A DNA stretch of 64,000 bases, taken from assembly GCF_013426735.1 (NCBI RefSeq), contig NZ_AP023273.1, forward strand, positions 558,001 through 622,000, read 5' to 3'. Position 1 is the stretch's first letter; each line of letters opens with the position of its first letter. The stretch comes from Agrobacterium vitis. GTDB taxonomy: Bacteria; Pseudomonadota; Alphaproteobacteria; Rhizobiales; Rhizobiaceae. Made by a program: the position numbers and the translations under genes. Below, one piece after another: positions 25,672 to 38,273 of this stretch. The notes below the pieces were generated by a model. The model searched no databases and was not told where the DNA came from. It was given only the letters and a program-made list of their open reading frames with translations.

Positions 25672-26667
25672 TCAGGCGGCAAGAGACAGGCGCGAACCAG
25701 CAATCAACTCAATGGCATTCAGCCGAAGAGCCGACTGCGGAACGGGGATGTCGATGATGAATTCGCTCACTCCAAGCGTGGCATGAAGGGCATCGAGCTC
25801 CTTGCGGACTTGCTCGCCCGTGCCTGCCAGAACATGCGGGTTTTTTTCTTCAACCCGGTAATCCGACACGCCGGACTGACGAGCAAACTCGGCGGCCTGT
25901 TCGGGATTACCGACATTGACGCTTTGACCATTGGCCAGAATCACCTTGAAGATCTTGATGTCAGCGACGAGGCTTCTCGCCGTCTCTTCCGCGTCGGTCG
26001 CCAAAGCGGCCAGAGCCAGAACGGGAACTTTGCCACCGGTTTCACGACGATAAACATCGAAGGTCTCCTGCAGATTGTGCTGGTCGCCATTCAAATGACC
26101 GGCGAAAACCAGCGTCCAGCCTTTTGCCGCAGCCAGCTTTGCGCTCGCGACACTGGCACCAAGCAGGAAACGCTCTGCCGGAACGGGCGGCACCGGCGTT
26201 GCCAGCAAGGCATTGGCAGCAGCGGCATCCGCCAGCAGATAGCGGTTCAAATCCTCAAGCTGTTCCTCGAAATCGGCAGGGGCAGCCGCTTTCCGACCGG
26301 CTTGCAGGGCATGGGTGGCGTAGGGAAATCCACCCGGCGCCTTGCCGACACCCAGATCAACCCGGCCCGGCGCCAGCGCCGCCAGCAGGTTGAAGGTTTC
26401 TGCAACCTTATAGGCGCTGTAATGCTGAAGCATGACCCCGCCGGAACCGATTCTGAGCCGCGACGTCCTGGCCAGGAGATAGGCAATCAGCGCCTCTGGC
26501 GCCGAACTGGCAAGCGCCGGCAGGTTGTGATGTTCCGCAAGCCAGAAGCGCCGATAGCCAAGGTCTTCGGCGCGCAAGGCAAGAGCGACCGTGGCTTTCA
26601 AGGCATCAGCGGCGACTGCACCCGGTTCGACCGGGCTTTTGTCAAGCAGGCTAAGGGCATAGGTCAT
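25672..26667 (-). CDS. LLM-class oxidoreductase, MsnO8 type
   Basis: A 331-residue luciferase-like protein opening [16 protein letters not shown], with [50 protein letters not shown] near residues 40-95, the hallmark of the MsnO8 and bacterial-luciferase-beta-like group. It is the first gene of the eight-gene operon. Function in this group is mostly unknown; several members stand in sulfur assimilation clusters. It may act on the same substrate as, or on an oxidised product of, the NtaA-type enzyme next to it. Confidence 0.9.
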   Translation of the reverse strand: MTYALSLLDKSPVEPGAVAADALKATVALALRAEDLGYRRFWLAEHHNLPALASSAPEALIAYLLARTSRLRIGSGGVMLQHYSAYKVAETFNLLAALAPGRVDLGVGKAPGGFPYATHALQAGRKAAAPADFEEQLEDLNRYLLADAAAANALLATPVPPVPAERFLLGASVASAKLAAAKGWTLVFAGHLNGDQHNLQETFDVYRRETGGKVPVLALAALATDAEETARSLVADIKIFKVILANGQSVNVGNPEQAAEFARQSGVSDYRVEEKNPHVLAGTGEQVRKELDALHATLGVSEFIIDIPVPQSALRLNAIELIAGSRLSLAA

Positions 26668-27079
26668 GGTAGATCGTCAGCTCCAATTCTTATTTATCCA
26701 TTAAATAGGTAGATTTAATGTTTTATAAGAAATGGTTTTTCATTTTTTCCCGTGATGGTGGAAAATTGCAAGGCAAAAGGAGGATGTGGAAAACCGGACA
26801 AGAGAGACGACAGGCGGCACTGAATGTGTTGAGGGCCAAAGCTCCGCCATGGAGGTGCTGGTGAAAGCCGCTGGCAAGTTTCCAAATTCAACAGAGAACC
26901 GATCACGTTGGCTCGCTCGTTACCGATGTGAGCACGACCGTTGGGCCAAATCACTCGGCATCCGATACTGGCATCGGCTGGAACAGGATTTAATCGGTAC
27001 GGTACAATCGTCATTAGCAATCAGACCGGTCTACAGGGCAAACAAATTGTCACCCATTCTTATAACGGCAATTCTGCTG
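26668..27079. other. Upstream region of region 3 operon; no gene seen
   Basis: About 410 bases separate the operon start from repeat R2. The part next to the operon (26690-26760) is AT-rich and should hold its promoter. Short open frames occur on both strands but lack ribosome sites and recognisable sequence. No regulator gene adjoins the operon. Confidence 0.5.
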
Positions 27080-27184
27080 CTAGTGCATCGATCCAAACGG
27101 AGGCTTCAGCCGAGTTTGGATTGATGCATAAACAAAAAATGAGTGCACGAAAGCATGAACGAAGTGAATGCGTGGGTGCACGAG
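27080..27184. repeat. Dispersed repeat family 2, copy R2 (two hairpins)
   Basis: This element is nearly identical to 6527-6635. Hairpin 1 has arms TGCATCGATCCAAAC (27084-27098) and GTTTGGATTGATGCA (27114-27128), paired over 15 bp with a single G-U. A linker with a run of A follows, then the GTGCAC...GTGCAC hairpin. It lies about 105 bases from the 3' end of the convergent LacI gene. Confidence 0.8.
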
Positions 27185-27288
27185 AGTCTGTCAGGTTTAG
27201 ATTGACCGGCCATTCCTCTTTGTATCGTTGGCCGCTCCGGGCAATCACCATCGATTGGCAAGTCTGTCACCCGGCACGCTGATACAGT

Positions 27289-28365
27289 CTATCTCGTTGG
27301 CGGGGCCGCTGTACTTTCCCGAATATGCAAGCTGACCGATATTTCCCGGGATTGAGGCGAGGCTATCTCGCCTCCAAGACACAGAACGAGTTGTTCTGCG
27401 GCAATGCGACCGATTTCCTTATTATCGACAAACATCGTGGTAAGTGCCGGAGACAGTCGGGACGAGAGTTCCAGATCGTCGAAACCCGTCACCGAAAAAT
27501 CGCCGGGAACGCTTGCTCCCATCTGTGCCAGGCCCATCAGCACGCCGAGTGCCAGAGTATCGTTTCCACAAATGATCGCAGTCGGACGGATGTCCGTTGG
27601 CTCTTGCGCGAGCCGCTTGGCGCTTTCGATGCCAAAATCCAGACTGGCCTTGTCGCTGATCAAATGATCGGGCGAAAGTTCCAATCCTGCTGCGCTAAGA
27701 GCAGTTGTGATGCCACTGAGGCGCGCGACCACGCGGTCATTATTGTCTTTGGGCTGCATGACGACAGCGATGCGTCGATGGCCAAGGCCTAGAAGATAAT
27801 CGGTCATCCGGGCAAAAGCTGCGGCATTGTCGAAGCCCACCATGGCATGCGAGGCACGCTGTCGATAGGCATAGGTCAGCACATAGGGAATGCCGAGATT
27901 GTCCAGATTGTCGTAGAGCGCCTGAGGATGGGATTCGCCAGCCAGCGCCAGCGCCTCCACACCGCGCTCGATCATGGCTTTCGCCTGCTGGAAACCCAGT
28001 TCAGGATCGTAATTCGAACAGGCGATGAGAAGGTTCAATCCGTGTTCAGCAAACACCCGCTGCATTGCACCGACCTGATGGGAGAAGATTTCATTGTCCA
28101 GCGTTGGGATGATGACGCCGGCAATATGGGTGCGATTCGATGCCAAAGCCCGGCCCGCAGCATTGGGAACCCAACCCAGGGCCTTGGCGGTTGAGAAAAT
28201 GCGCTCGCGTGTTTCAGGAGAAACCCTTTCGGGCGTGTTGAACGCACGAGAAACCGTGGCTGTCGAAACGCAAGCCCGGCGCGCAACCTCCTCCAGCCTT
28301 GCCCTGCCGCTGCCTTCACGGGTGCGTTTCACAGGCGATCCAGGCTGCTCGGGCGTTCCAGTCAT
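27289..28365 (-). CDS. LacI-family transcriptional regulator
   Basis: A 358-residue repressor. The N-terminal HTH reads ARLEEVARRACVSTATVSRAFNTPERVSPETRERI, then the hinge with GWVPNAAGRALAS. The periplasmic-binding-like ligand domain has AGVIIPTLDNEIFSHQ and GFDDLELSSRLSPALTTM. The ATG at 28365 is preferred over a GTG at 28377 because GGA lies 7-8 bases away. It is divergent from the MFS gene, and a perfect LacI-type palindrome overlaps that gene's promoter. The effector is probably the sugar acid handled by the neighbouring lyase. Confidence 0.93.
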   Translation of the reverse strand: MTGTPEQPGSPVKRTREGSGRARLEEVARRACVSTATVSRAFNTPERVSPETRERIFSTAKALGWVPNAAGRALASNRTHIAGVIIPTLDNEIFSHQVGAMQRVFAEHGLNLLIACSNYDPELGFQQAKAMIERGVEALALAGESHPQALYDNLDNLGIPYVLTYAYRQRASHAMVGFDNAAAFARMTDYLLGLGHRRIAVVMQPKDNNDRVVARLSGITTALSAAGLELSPDHLISDKASLDFGIESAKRLAQEPTDIRPTAIICGNDTLALGVLMGLAQMGASVPGDFSVTGFDDLELSSRLSPALTTMFVDNKEIGRIAAEQLVLCLGGEIASPQSREISVSLHIRESTAAPPTR

Positions 28366-28377
28366 TACGTCTTCCAC

Positions 28378-28430
28378 TTATACCAAGCGTCGAAGATGCT
28401 CCCGCATCCTCACCTTGAAGGCATTACCGT
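28378..28430 (+). repeat. Dispersed repeat family 1, partial copy G
   Basis: The first half of the family is recognisable: TTATACCAAGC, then GAAGATGC, GCATCCTCACC and TTGAAGGCATTAC. The second half with the long end hairpin is missing or decayed. It lies directly upstream of the LacI gene start. Confidence 0.55.
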
Positions 28431-28575
28431 ATATCGTTTCGGGAAAGTCGGTTTCCACTTTTCCTTTGGAAACTCTAGCTTGAAAAACATCCGCCTGAAA
28501 TGCCACCGCATCTGAAGGTGGCGCAATACTAACCGATTTAAAGTTGAACGCCGGTCTTTTGGAGCAAAAAGCCCG

Positions 28576-28614
28576 TTGACAGATTTTTGAAATAATCTCA
28601 TGTAAGCGCTTACA
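28576..28614 (+). promoter_or_regulatory. Promoter with LacI-type operator
   Basis: TTGACA at 28576-28581 is followed after 17 bases by a weak -10 (CATGTA). The perfect palindrome TGTAAGCGCTTACA at 28601-28614 overlaps this -10. It matches the general operator of LacI/GalR proteins (central CG, TGTAA arms). Binding by the divergent LacI protein would block transcription of the MFS-lyase-YhcH operon. Confidence 0.65.
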
Positions 28615-28736
28615 TACAGTCGCGGGGAGGAGCTTGCGATTGCCATGGGGGAGATCTTTCAATCCCCACAGCACGGTAATCCAAAGGCGACGCCGGATAC
28701 TCCAACCGCAACGGACATCCAAGGAGGAGAGACGTC

Positions 28737-30050
28737 ATGAGCACCATTGTCAGTTCCGAGCCCTCGGCCCCGCTGGGGTCGATCCAAGCCAAGGCACCGC
28801 CGCGTGTCCGGCGCATGCAGATCACCTCGCTTTGCCTGCTGGTGGTGGCTGGCGTCATCAATTACATGGATCGTGGGACGCTGGCGGTTGCCAATCATCG
28901 GATCACCGAAGACATGGGTTTGACCCTCGGTGAAATGGGCCTCCTGCTCTCGGCATTTTCCTGGAGCTATGCGCTGGCGCAGCTTCCGGTGGGAGCAATG
29001 GTTGACCGTCTTGGACCACGTCGCCTTTTGGGTTTCGGTCTGGTGTTCTGGTCGCTGGCCCAGGCTGCCGGAGGTTTTGTCACGTCCTTTACCCAGTTTA
29101 TCCTGAGCCGTATCGGTTTGGGCATTGGTGAAGCGCCGCAATTTCCGTCGGCTGCCCGGGTTGTCAGCAACTGGTTCCCGGTGAGTAAGCGCGGCGTGCC
29201 AACAGGCATCTTCAATTCAGCCTCTCCACTGGGCACAGCTATCGCGCCTCTGCTCCTGACACAGCTTCTGATCGTTCTGGATTGGCGCTGGGTCTTCATC
29301 ATCACCGGTGCCGCTGGCCTAGTCATGGCCGCACTCTGGTTCCTGTTCTATCGCGATCCAAAGGACATGGGGCTGACCGCTGCGGAGCGCTCGTACCTCT
29401 CTTCGGAAACGGAAGAAAAGCAGCAGAAGGTGACACTTGCCGATTGGGGCCAGCTGTTTTCCTATCGCGCCACCTGGGGCATGATCCTTGGCTATTTCGG
29501 CAATGTCTATCTCAATTGGGTCTATCTCAGCTGGTTGCCTTCCTATCTGGTCAATGAACGGCACATGAGCCTTGCCCGCACCGGTTTCATGGCCTCTGTG
29601 CCGTTCTTCTGCGGCTTTATCGGCTGCCTCGTGGCTGGCTGGCTGTCGGACAAGATCATTAAGAAAACCGAGGCTTCACCGGTCCGTGGTCGTCGCATTC
29701 CTGTTGTCATCGCCATGCTCGGCATGGCTGCCTTCACCGTGCCTGCGGCGCTGGTTGCCGACAACAACATCGCGATTTTCTGCATTTCCGTGGTGATCTT
29801 CCTCACCAATGCCGCCTCTGCCTGCTCATGGGCGCTGGTAACTGCTGTTGCCCCGAAAAACCGGGTGGCATCGCTGGGGTCGCTACAAAATTTCGGCGGC
29901 TTCCTGGGTGGCTCGCTGGCTCCGATCGCAACGGGTTTCATTGCGGAATACTCGTCTTTCGTACCCGCCTTGCTCACCGGAGCTGCCATCGCATTCGTTG
30001 GTGCCGCCAGCTACTTCTTCCTGGTTCGTGAACCGATGGACCAGTCATGA
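28737..30050 (+). CDS. MFS transporter, anion:cation symporter type
   Basis: A 437-residue inner-membrane carrier of the ACS-type MFS group (hexuronate, galactonate and phthalate permeases). TM1 has VVAGVINYMDRGTLAVANHRI, with the NY-DR motif typical of the group. The 2-3 loop is GAMVDRLGPRRLLGFGL, and GIGEAPQFPSAARVVSNWFP follows TM4. The start has AAGGAGG at 10-11 bases. It leads an operon with a DapA-family lyase and a YhcH-type protein, controlled by the LacI operator. The likely substrate is a sugar acid such as a hexonate, uronate or sialic-acid-like compound. Confidence 0.93.
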   Translation: MSTIVSSEPSAPLGSIQAKAPPRVRRMQITSLCLLVVAGVINYMDRGTLAVANHRITEDMGLTLGEMGLLLSAFSWSYALAQLPVGAMVDRLGPRRLLGFGLVFWSLAQAAGGFVTSFTQFILSRIGLGIGEAPQFPSAARVVSNWFPVSKRGVPTGIFNSASPLGTAIAPLLLTQLLIVLDWRWVFIITGAAGLVMAALWFLFYRDPKDMGLTAAERSYLSSETEEKQQKVTLADWGQLFSYRATWGMILGYFGNVYLNWVYLSWLPSYLVNERHMSLARTGFMASVPFFCGFIGCLVAGWLSDKIIKKTEASPVRGRRIPVVIAMLGMAAFTVPAALVADNNIAIFCISVVIFLTNAASACSWALVTAVAPKNRVASLGSLQNFGGFLGGSLAPIATGFIAEYSSFVPALLTGAAIAFVGAASYFFLVREPMDQS

Positions 30051-30127
30051 GGCCAACCGCTTTTCCCTGACATACCGCTTTCCGGGAGATCCCGGAAAGC
30101 GCATTCGAAATCCAATAACGGACATTG

Positions 30128-31637
<1,510 letters not shown>

Positions 31638-31722
31638 CTTTTTCAATGATCCAAGCGGATGATAGAGCCATAGCGCGCAGGCTATAATTTCGTCGCAAAG
31701 GCACCGCTTGCGCGACAGCGTC

Positions 31723-31853
31723 TTATACCAAGTCTCGAAGATGCTGACGCATCCTCGACTTGAAAAATTGAAAATACCTCAAATGCATCAGAGGCTTGAG
31801 ATATTTTCAAAGGGAATACGAAGAGTCATTTTCAATGATTCTTCGTATTAGAC
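31723..31853 (+). repeat. Dispersed repeat family 1, copy A
   Basis: It opens with TTATACCAAG, has a middle stem near ACCTCAAATGCATCAGAGG and CTTGAGATATTT, and ends with a long hairpin: AATACGAAGAGTCATT (31815-31830) and AATGATTCTTCGTATT (31834-31849), paired over 16 bp with one G-U. It lies downstream of the YhcH gene. Confidence 0.85.
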
Positions 31854-31890
31854 GCCTGTCAGGTTCGCGCTCAACCAGACAGGCTTTATT
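31854..31890 (+). terminator. Terminator-like hairpin after the YhcH operon
   Basis: GCCTGTC (31854-31860) and GACAGGC (31878-31884) pair. Inside, GGTT and AACC pair next to an A-A mismatch, with a 7-base loop. TTTATT follows. It directly abuts repeat copy A. Confidence 0.55.
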
Positions 31891-31926
31891 GGTTAATTAA
31901 AGCGGCCTTACCAATTGCTTGCCGGA

Positions 31927-32121
31927 TCAGGAAACGCGATTGGAGTAGTAGAGTCCGAAATTCAAAGCCAGCATGACCAGCAAAATTCCGATCGCCACCA
32001 CAATAAAATAGCCGATCCTTTTAAGAGCACTCCAAGGTTTGTTCTTTCGACTGAAAGCTGCAAAACCAGCAGCGCCGAGTGAGATACCGAGAATGGCGGG
32101 GAGTGACAGCATTTTCATCAT
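31927..32121 (-). CDS. Small membrane protein, unknown
   Basis: A 64-residue protein with two predicted membrane segments: LSLPAILGISLGAAGFAAF and IGYFIVVAIGILLVMLALNFG, joined by a basic loop (SRKNKPWSALKR). The ATG pair follows AAGAAAG closely. No family is recognised, and it is not clearly in an operon. The composition (strongly hydrophobic, basic loop) argues for a real gene, but independent support is lacking. Confidence 0.5.
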   Translation of the reverse strand: MMKMLSLPAILGISLGAAGFAAFSRKNKPWSALKRIGYFIVVAIGILLVMLALNFGLYYSNRVS

Positions 32122-34795
<2,674 letters not shown>

Positions 34796-34810
34796 TCGAT
34801 GACATCGATG

Positions 34811-34832
34811 GGACGCGGCATCTGCCGCGTCC
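34811..34832 (+). terminator. Hairpin after katG
   Basis: GGACGCGGCA (34811-34820) and TGCCGCGTCC (34823-34832) are perfectly complementary, 15 bases after the stop. Only a weak T-rich tail (TGTCAGTTTG) follows. Confidence 0.55.
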
Positions 34833-35224
34833 TGTCAGTTTGATGGCATCCCCTGCCGACCTCGCGGCAATGCCGCCTTGGCGAAATACAGCGCCTTATC
34901 GCCTTACCCTTTGTATCCCCTTCACATTCAAAGCCAGGCGCACCGTTTACTGCCGCGCCGAGTGGAGGCGTATTGCTGAGCCGGAAAGGCCTTTGCAACA
35001 ATTTTCTCCAGTTACCCGAAATTGACCATCGGCGGATGAAGTCGCACTGGCAACCGGGCACACCATCCTCGATAAGCTACACTTTAGCGGTACAGCAACG
35101 CAGCAGGTTACGTCGCCATTGAATCCTGATTGCACTAAGGGTTAAACAGGGATAGCGCCATGCCTGTTGGGCAAGAGACGACACCAAAGCGGATATTGTA
35201 GAGTCAACCAAACGGAAAAATGAT
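34833..35224. other. Gap between katG terminator and hybrid kinase; nothing seen
   Basis: About 390 bases with only short, unsupported open frames on both strands. The promoter of the kinase gene should lie here, but no clear -35/-10 pair was found. Confidence 0.5.
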
Positions 35225-36877
35225 TTGAAATCCAACGGTTTTATCCGGCTTTTCGGCATGCGCAACGACGCTTCGTTCGATACCGAGCGGGCGCAGGCGA
35301 TCATGCGCATTGCCGTCATCTTTATCATCGTTGCCTACGTCATGCCTCTGGTTGCAAATGGTGCAACGCCTCCCGAAGCGCGCAGTTTTTATTGGCTGTT
35401 TTCGATCTACATCCCCTATTCCTTCTTGCTGCTCCTGTGGATCGTTCTGCGGCCAGGCGTCAACGTGCTGCGGCGAACCATCGTGACGCTGCTCGATTAT
35501 GCGTTCACGACATTTGCGATGTCCGTCGGCGGGGCGCCACTTTTTCCGATTGCAGCGCTTGTCGTCTGGCACACGGTTGTCAGCGGCTTACGTTTCGGCC
35601 CCAAGCATTTGCTCCCAGCGACGGCATTAGCGTTGAGTTCTTTCGCAATCGCCACCTATTTCAATGTCTATTGGCAGCAGAACCCTTATGTCGTGCTGAC
35701 ATTCATAATGATGGCAATCCTCGCGCCGTCCTACACATTGGCATTCTTGCTTCGACTTCAAAGTGCCTATGCCGCCGAGCAGGAAGCAAACCTGTCGAAA
35801 TCGCGGTTCCTTGCCCATGCAAGCCATGATCTTCGCCAGCCGATCCACGCCATCAGCCTGTTTACGGCTTGCCTGCGCGACGCAGGGCTGAAACAGGAAG
35901 AACTGGCGATGGTCGACAATATCGACCGGTCGCTGCAAAGCGTGTCACGGCTCTTCAAATCCTTGCTCGACATTTCCACCCTGGATAGTGGCAAACTGAT
36001 CCCACAGATGGAAACGGTGTCCATTGCCGATATCCTCAACGAGGTTGTCGATCAGAATATGGAGGCCGCGCAAAAAGCCGGATCACAGTTACGGCTCGTC
36101 AATTGCACGCATTTTGTTGCGGTTGATCGGTCGCTGCTGAATACGATTCTGCAAAATATCCTGAGCAACGCGATTAAATATGCCGGGGGCCGTAAAATCC
36201 TGATCGGCTGCCGCCGCAGGGGCGGCAGCCTGACCATTCAGGTCTATGACCAAGGCCCCGGCATTGCGCCAGAGCATCACCTTCGCATATTTGAGGAGTT
36301 TTATCAGGTCCGTGAGCGTGGCGACAAGGATGTCGACGGGGTCGGCCTGGGCTTGGCAATCGTCAAGCGCCTCGGCACCCTGATGGGGTTGCAGGTCTCA
36401 TTAAAGTCGGTCGTCGGAGCGGGAACGGCGATCTCCGTGTCGGGGTTGAAGATTGCCGTCCCCATGAAAGTTTTGAGCGCGGAGCAGATAACCTCGCCCG
36501 TTGCCAATCCGGCTCATGGCCTGCGCGTGCTGCTAGTTGAAGACGATGAGGCCGTGCTGCTGGCCACAGCCAGTCTGCTGCGCAAATGGGGGTGTACGGT
36601 TCAGGCAGAAACAGCGATACCCTCCGTGCTGCACCATTGCGATCTGCTGATAACGGATTTTGACCTCGGCGGACGCATGACCGGCACGGAATGTATCGCG
36701 AGGGTGCGCCAGCTTGCCGGTTGGAAGGTTCCGGCTGTGGTGATGACGGGACACGCTCCGTCAAGAGTGATCGAGGATATCGCCGACAGTGACATACCGA
36801 TCCTCTCGAAGCCGGTTCGCCCCGCTGAGCTTCGCTCGGCAATCCTGCTACCTGGAATCGGAGTTCCGCTCCGATGA
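35225..36877 (+). CDS. Hybrid sensor histidine kinase with receiver domain
   Basis: A 550-residue membrane kinase. About six hydrophobic segments span residues 25-180, with almost no periplasmic domain, so it may sense membrane or redox state. The H box is SRFLAHASHDLRQPIHAI with His201. The ATPase domain has ILQNILSNAIKYA (Asn315), YDQGPGIAPE and GVGLGLAIVKRLG. The receiver has LLVEDDEAVLL, phospho-acceptor Asp478 (LLITDFDLG) and Lys in LSKPVRP. The start is a TTG with CGGA upstream; an ATG 11 codons on is possible. The 3' end overlaps the convergent NarL-type regulator gene, its likely partner. Confidence 0.92.
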   Translation: MKSNGFIRLFGMRNDASFDTERAQAIMRIAVIFIIVAYVMPLVANGATPPEARSFYWLFSIYIPYSFLLLLWIVLRPGVNVLRRTIVTLLDYAFTTFAMSVGGAPLFPIAALVVWHTVVSGLRFGPKHLLPATALALSSFAIATYFNVYWQQNPYVVLTFIMMAILAPSYTLAFLLRLQSAYAAEQEANLSKSRFLAHASHDLRQPIHAISLFTACLRDAGLKQEELAMVDNIDRSLQSVSRLFKSLLDISTLDSGKLIPQMETVSIADILNEVVDQNMEAAQKAGSQLRLVNCTHFVAVDRSLLNTILQNILSNAIKYAGGRKILIGCRRRGGSLTIQVYDQGPGIAPEHHLRIFEEFYQVRERGDKDVDGVGLGLAIVKRLGTLMGLQVSLKSVVGAGTAISVSGLKIAVPMKVLSAEQITSPVANPAHGLRVLLVEDDEAVLLATASLLRKWGCTVQAETAIPSVLHHCDLLITDFDLGGRMTGTECIARVRQLAGWKVPAVVMTGHAPSRVIEDIADSDIPILSKPVRPAELRSAILLPGIGVPLR

Positions 36878-37510
36878 GCCAGAAGAGGTCGGCACCAATC
36901 CCATGGCAATCCCCTTGGTCACGGCTCCGGCGCGGGTCGCCACGCCAAGTGCGCGGAAGATAGCCGAGACATGGATGCGAACCGTAAAAGGGGAAATACC
37001 AAGAATGATGGCGATCTCCTTATTGGTCCGGCCCTCGGCAAGGAGGTGCAAAACATCGAGTTGGCGTTGGCTTAGCGCCGGGCTGGCATAACTGGCAAGG
37101 GCATTCGTCGATACCGGCACCTGAACAACGACGTCACCTTCGCGAACCGCCCGCAGGATTTCCTTTATCTCATCCGGCAGGGCTGCTTTATTGATGAACC
37201 CGTTGATCCCGGCATTCATGACGGTATCGACCAAAGCTTTGTCGCTGGCCATGGTGACCACGACAATCGACGCCAGGCGAAATTCTTCGCGAAGCGCGCG
37301 CAAATTCGATACGATGTTGTTTCCCTCAAAAAACAGGTCCAGGATGAACATGCTGGGCGGGAAAGGATTGGCTCTTGCAATTTCAAGAGCGGCGTCGAGA
37401 GTATCGGTGGACGCAATTTTTGAATGCGGCAAAAGCTGCCGAACCAAAGCGAAAATGCCCTCCCGGAATATCGGGTGATCATCAGCGATAATAATGAATT
37501 CGTCAGTCAT
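36848..37510 (-). CDS. NarL/LuxR-type response regulator
   Basis: A 220-residue regulator. The receiver has ADDHPIFREG, phospho-acceptor Asp58 (MFILDLFFEG), Thr in VVVTMAS and Lys108 (FINKAAL). The HTH region reads LSQRQLDVLHLLAEGRTNKEIAIILGISPFTVRIHVSAIFRALGV. It is convergent with the hybrid kinase and the last 30 bases of the two genes overlap, so they cannot be separated without damage. This is a probable phosphorelay pair. Targets are unknown; katG and the autotransporter are neighbours. Confidence 0.93.
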   Translation of the reverse strand: MTDEFIIIADDHPIFREGIFALVRQLLPHSKIASTDTLDAALEIARANPFPPSMFILDLFFEGNNIVSNLRALREEFRLASIVVVTMASDKALVDTVMNAGINGFINKAALPDEIKEILRAVREGDVVVQVPVSTNALASYASPALSQRQLDVLHLLAEGRTNKEIAIILGISPFTVRIHVSAIFRALGVATRAGAVTKGIAMGLVPTSSGSSERNSDSR

Positions 37511-37538
37511 ATAAATTTATGATCCGCTTCATCTCCAT

Positions 37539-37670
37539 GTACACCAGGGCTTGAAGATGCTTGCGCATCCTCGCCTTAAAGGCATTGCCAATATCTCAAA
37601 TGCATCAGGTACTTGAGATATTTGCAAAGGGAATACGAAGTGTCATTTTCGATGACTCTTCGCATTACAC
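37539..37670 (+). repeat. Dispersed repeat family 1, copy B
   Basis: It has GTACACCAGGGCTTGAAGATGC, GCATCCTCGCC, TTAAAGGCATTGCC and ATCTCAAATGCATCAGGTACTTGAGAT (middle stem), then GGGAATACGAAGTGTCATT and GATGACTCTTCGCATT. The end hairpin has several mismatches. It lies between the 3' end of the IalB-like gene and the start of the NarL-type gene. Confidence 0.8.
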
Positions 37671-37745
37671 AACGCGTATCGCTGAATGTCCATTCCTGTC
37701 GGATGAAAACAGCCGGGCGTGTCCTTTGTATCATATGCGACACCT

Positions 37746-38273
37746 TCATTTCGACAGAACAGCGATCCTGTCGAGCCCGCTTGCCAGACCTTTCAAGGAA
37801 ATCGTGAACGGAACCTCTGCACCGCCGCCATATGCGTAAGCAATGAGTTTTAACGATTTACCACTTTTCAATGCGTTAGCCCCCTTATCTGTAAAGGTCA
37901 GGGATACGAGGCAGCCGGAGGGAAGGCATGTCGAGAACCGCGAGGACTTGCCAGGTGGCGTATCGTCTATCGCAAATGCGACCCCCTTATCCAGGTCCAG
38001 CCCAAAAGGCAGAACCAGCGAACCCTTTATGCTCTTGTCGGCGGCAGGCGTGAGTTCGATGCCAAGAACCTGCTGGCCATTTTGCTGCACCTGTCGTTGA
38101 AATGTCGAGCAGACACGGCTTTCGTTGCGCTTCGAGCAGGCAACCGTCCAGTCCTCATAGGTTTCGGAAAGCGAAGACGGAGCATTGGGGCGACCATTGC
38201 TGTCTTGTGAAAAAGCGACGGTGGACGCCATAGCAGCGGCCACCATGATCGCGACAATTTTGGCGATCTTCAT
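37746..38273 (-). CDS. Invasion-associated locus B (IalB)-like protein
   Basis: A 175-residue secreted protein with signal peptide IVAIMVAAAMASTVAFSQ. It has the family core ETYEDWTVACSKRNESRVCSTFQRQVQQ (paired cysteines), LPFGLDLDKGVAFAIDD and FSTCLPSGCLVSLTF. IalB of Bartonella is linked to erythrocyte entry, but relatives are widespread in Rhizobiales without that role. Its ATG overlaps the stop of the autotransporter gene (TGATG), so the two are made together. It may help autotransporter export or surface function; this is inference. Confidence 0.9.
   Translation of the reverse strand: MKIAKIVAIMVAAAMASTVAFSQDSNGRPNAPSSLSETYEDWTVACSKRNESRVCSTFQRQVQQNGQQVLGIELTPAADKSIKGSLVLPFGLDLDKGVAFAIDDTPPGKSSRFSTCLPSGCLVSLTFTDKGANALKSGKSLKLIAYAYGGGAEVPFTISLKGLASGLDRIAVLSK

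Noticed and set aside
26786..27282. Small plus-strand genes in the gap between the MsnO8-type and LacI genes
   Set aside because: The frames run through repeat R2, lack ribosome sites and have no recognisable domains.
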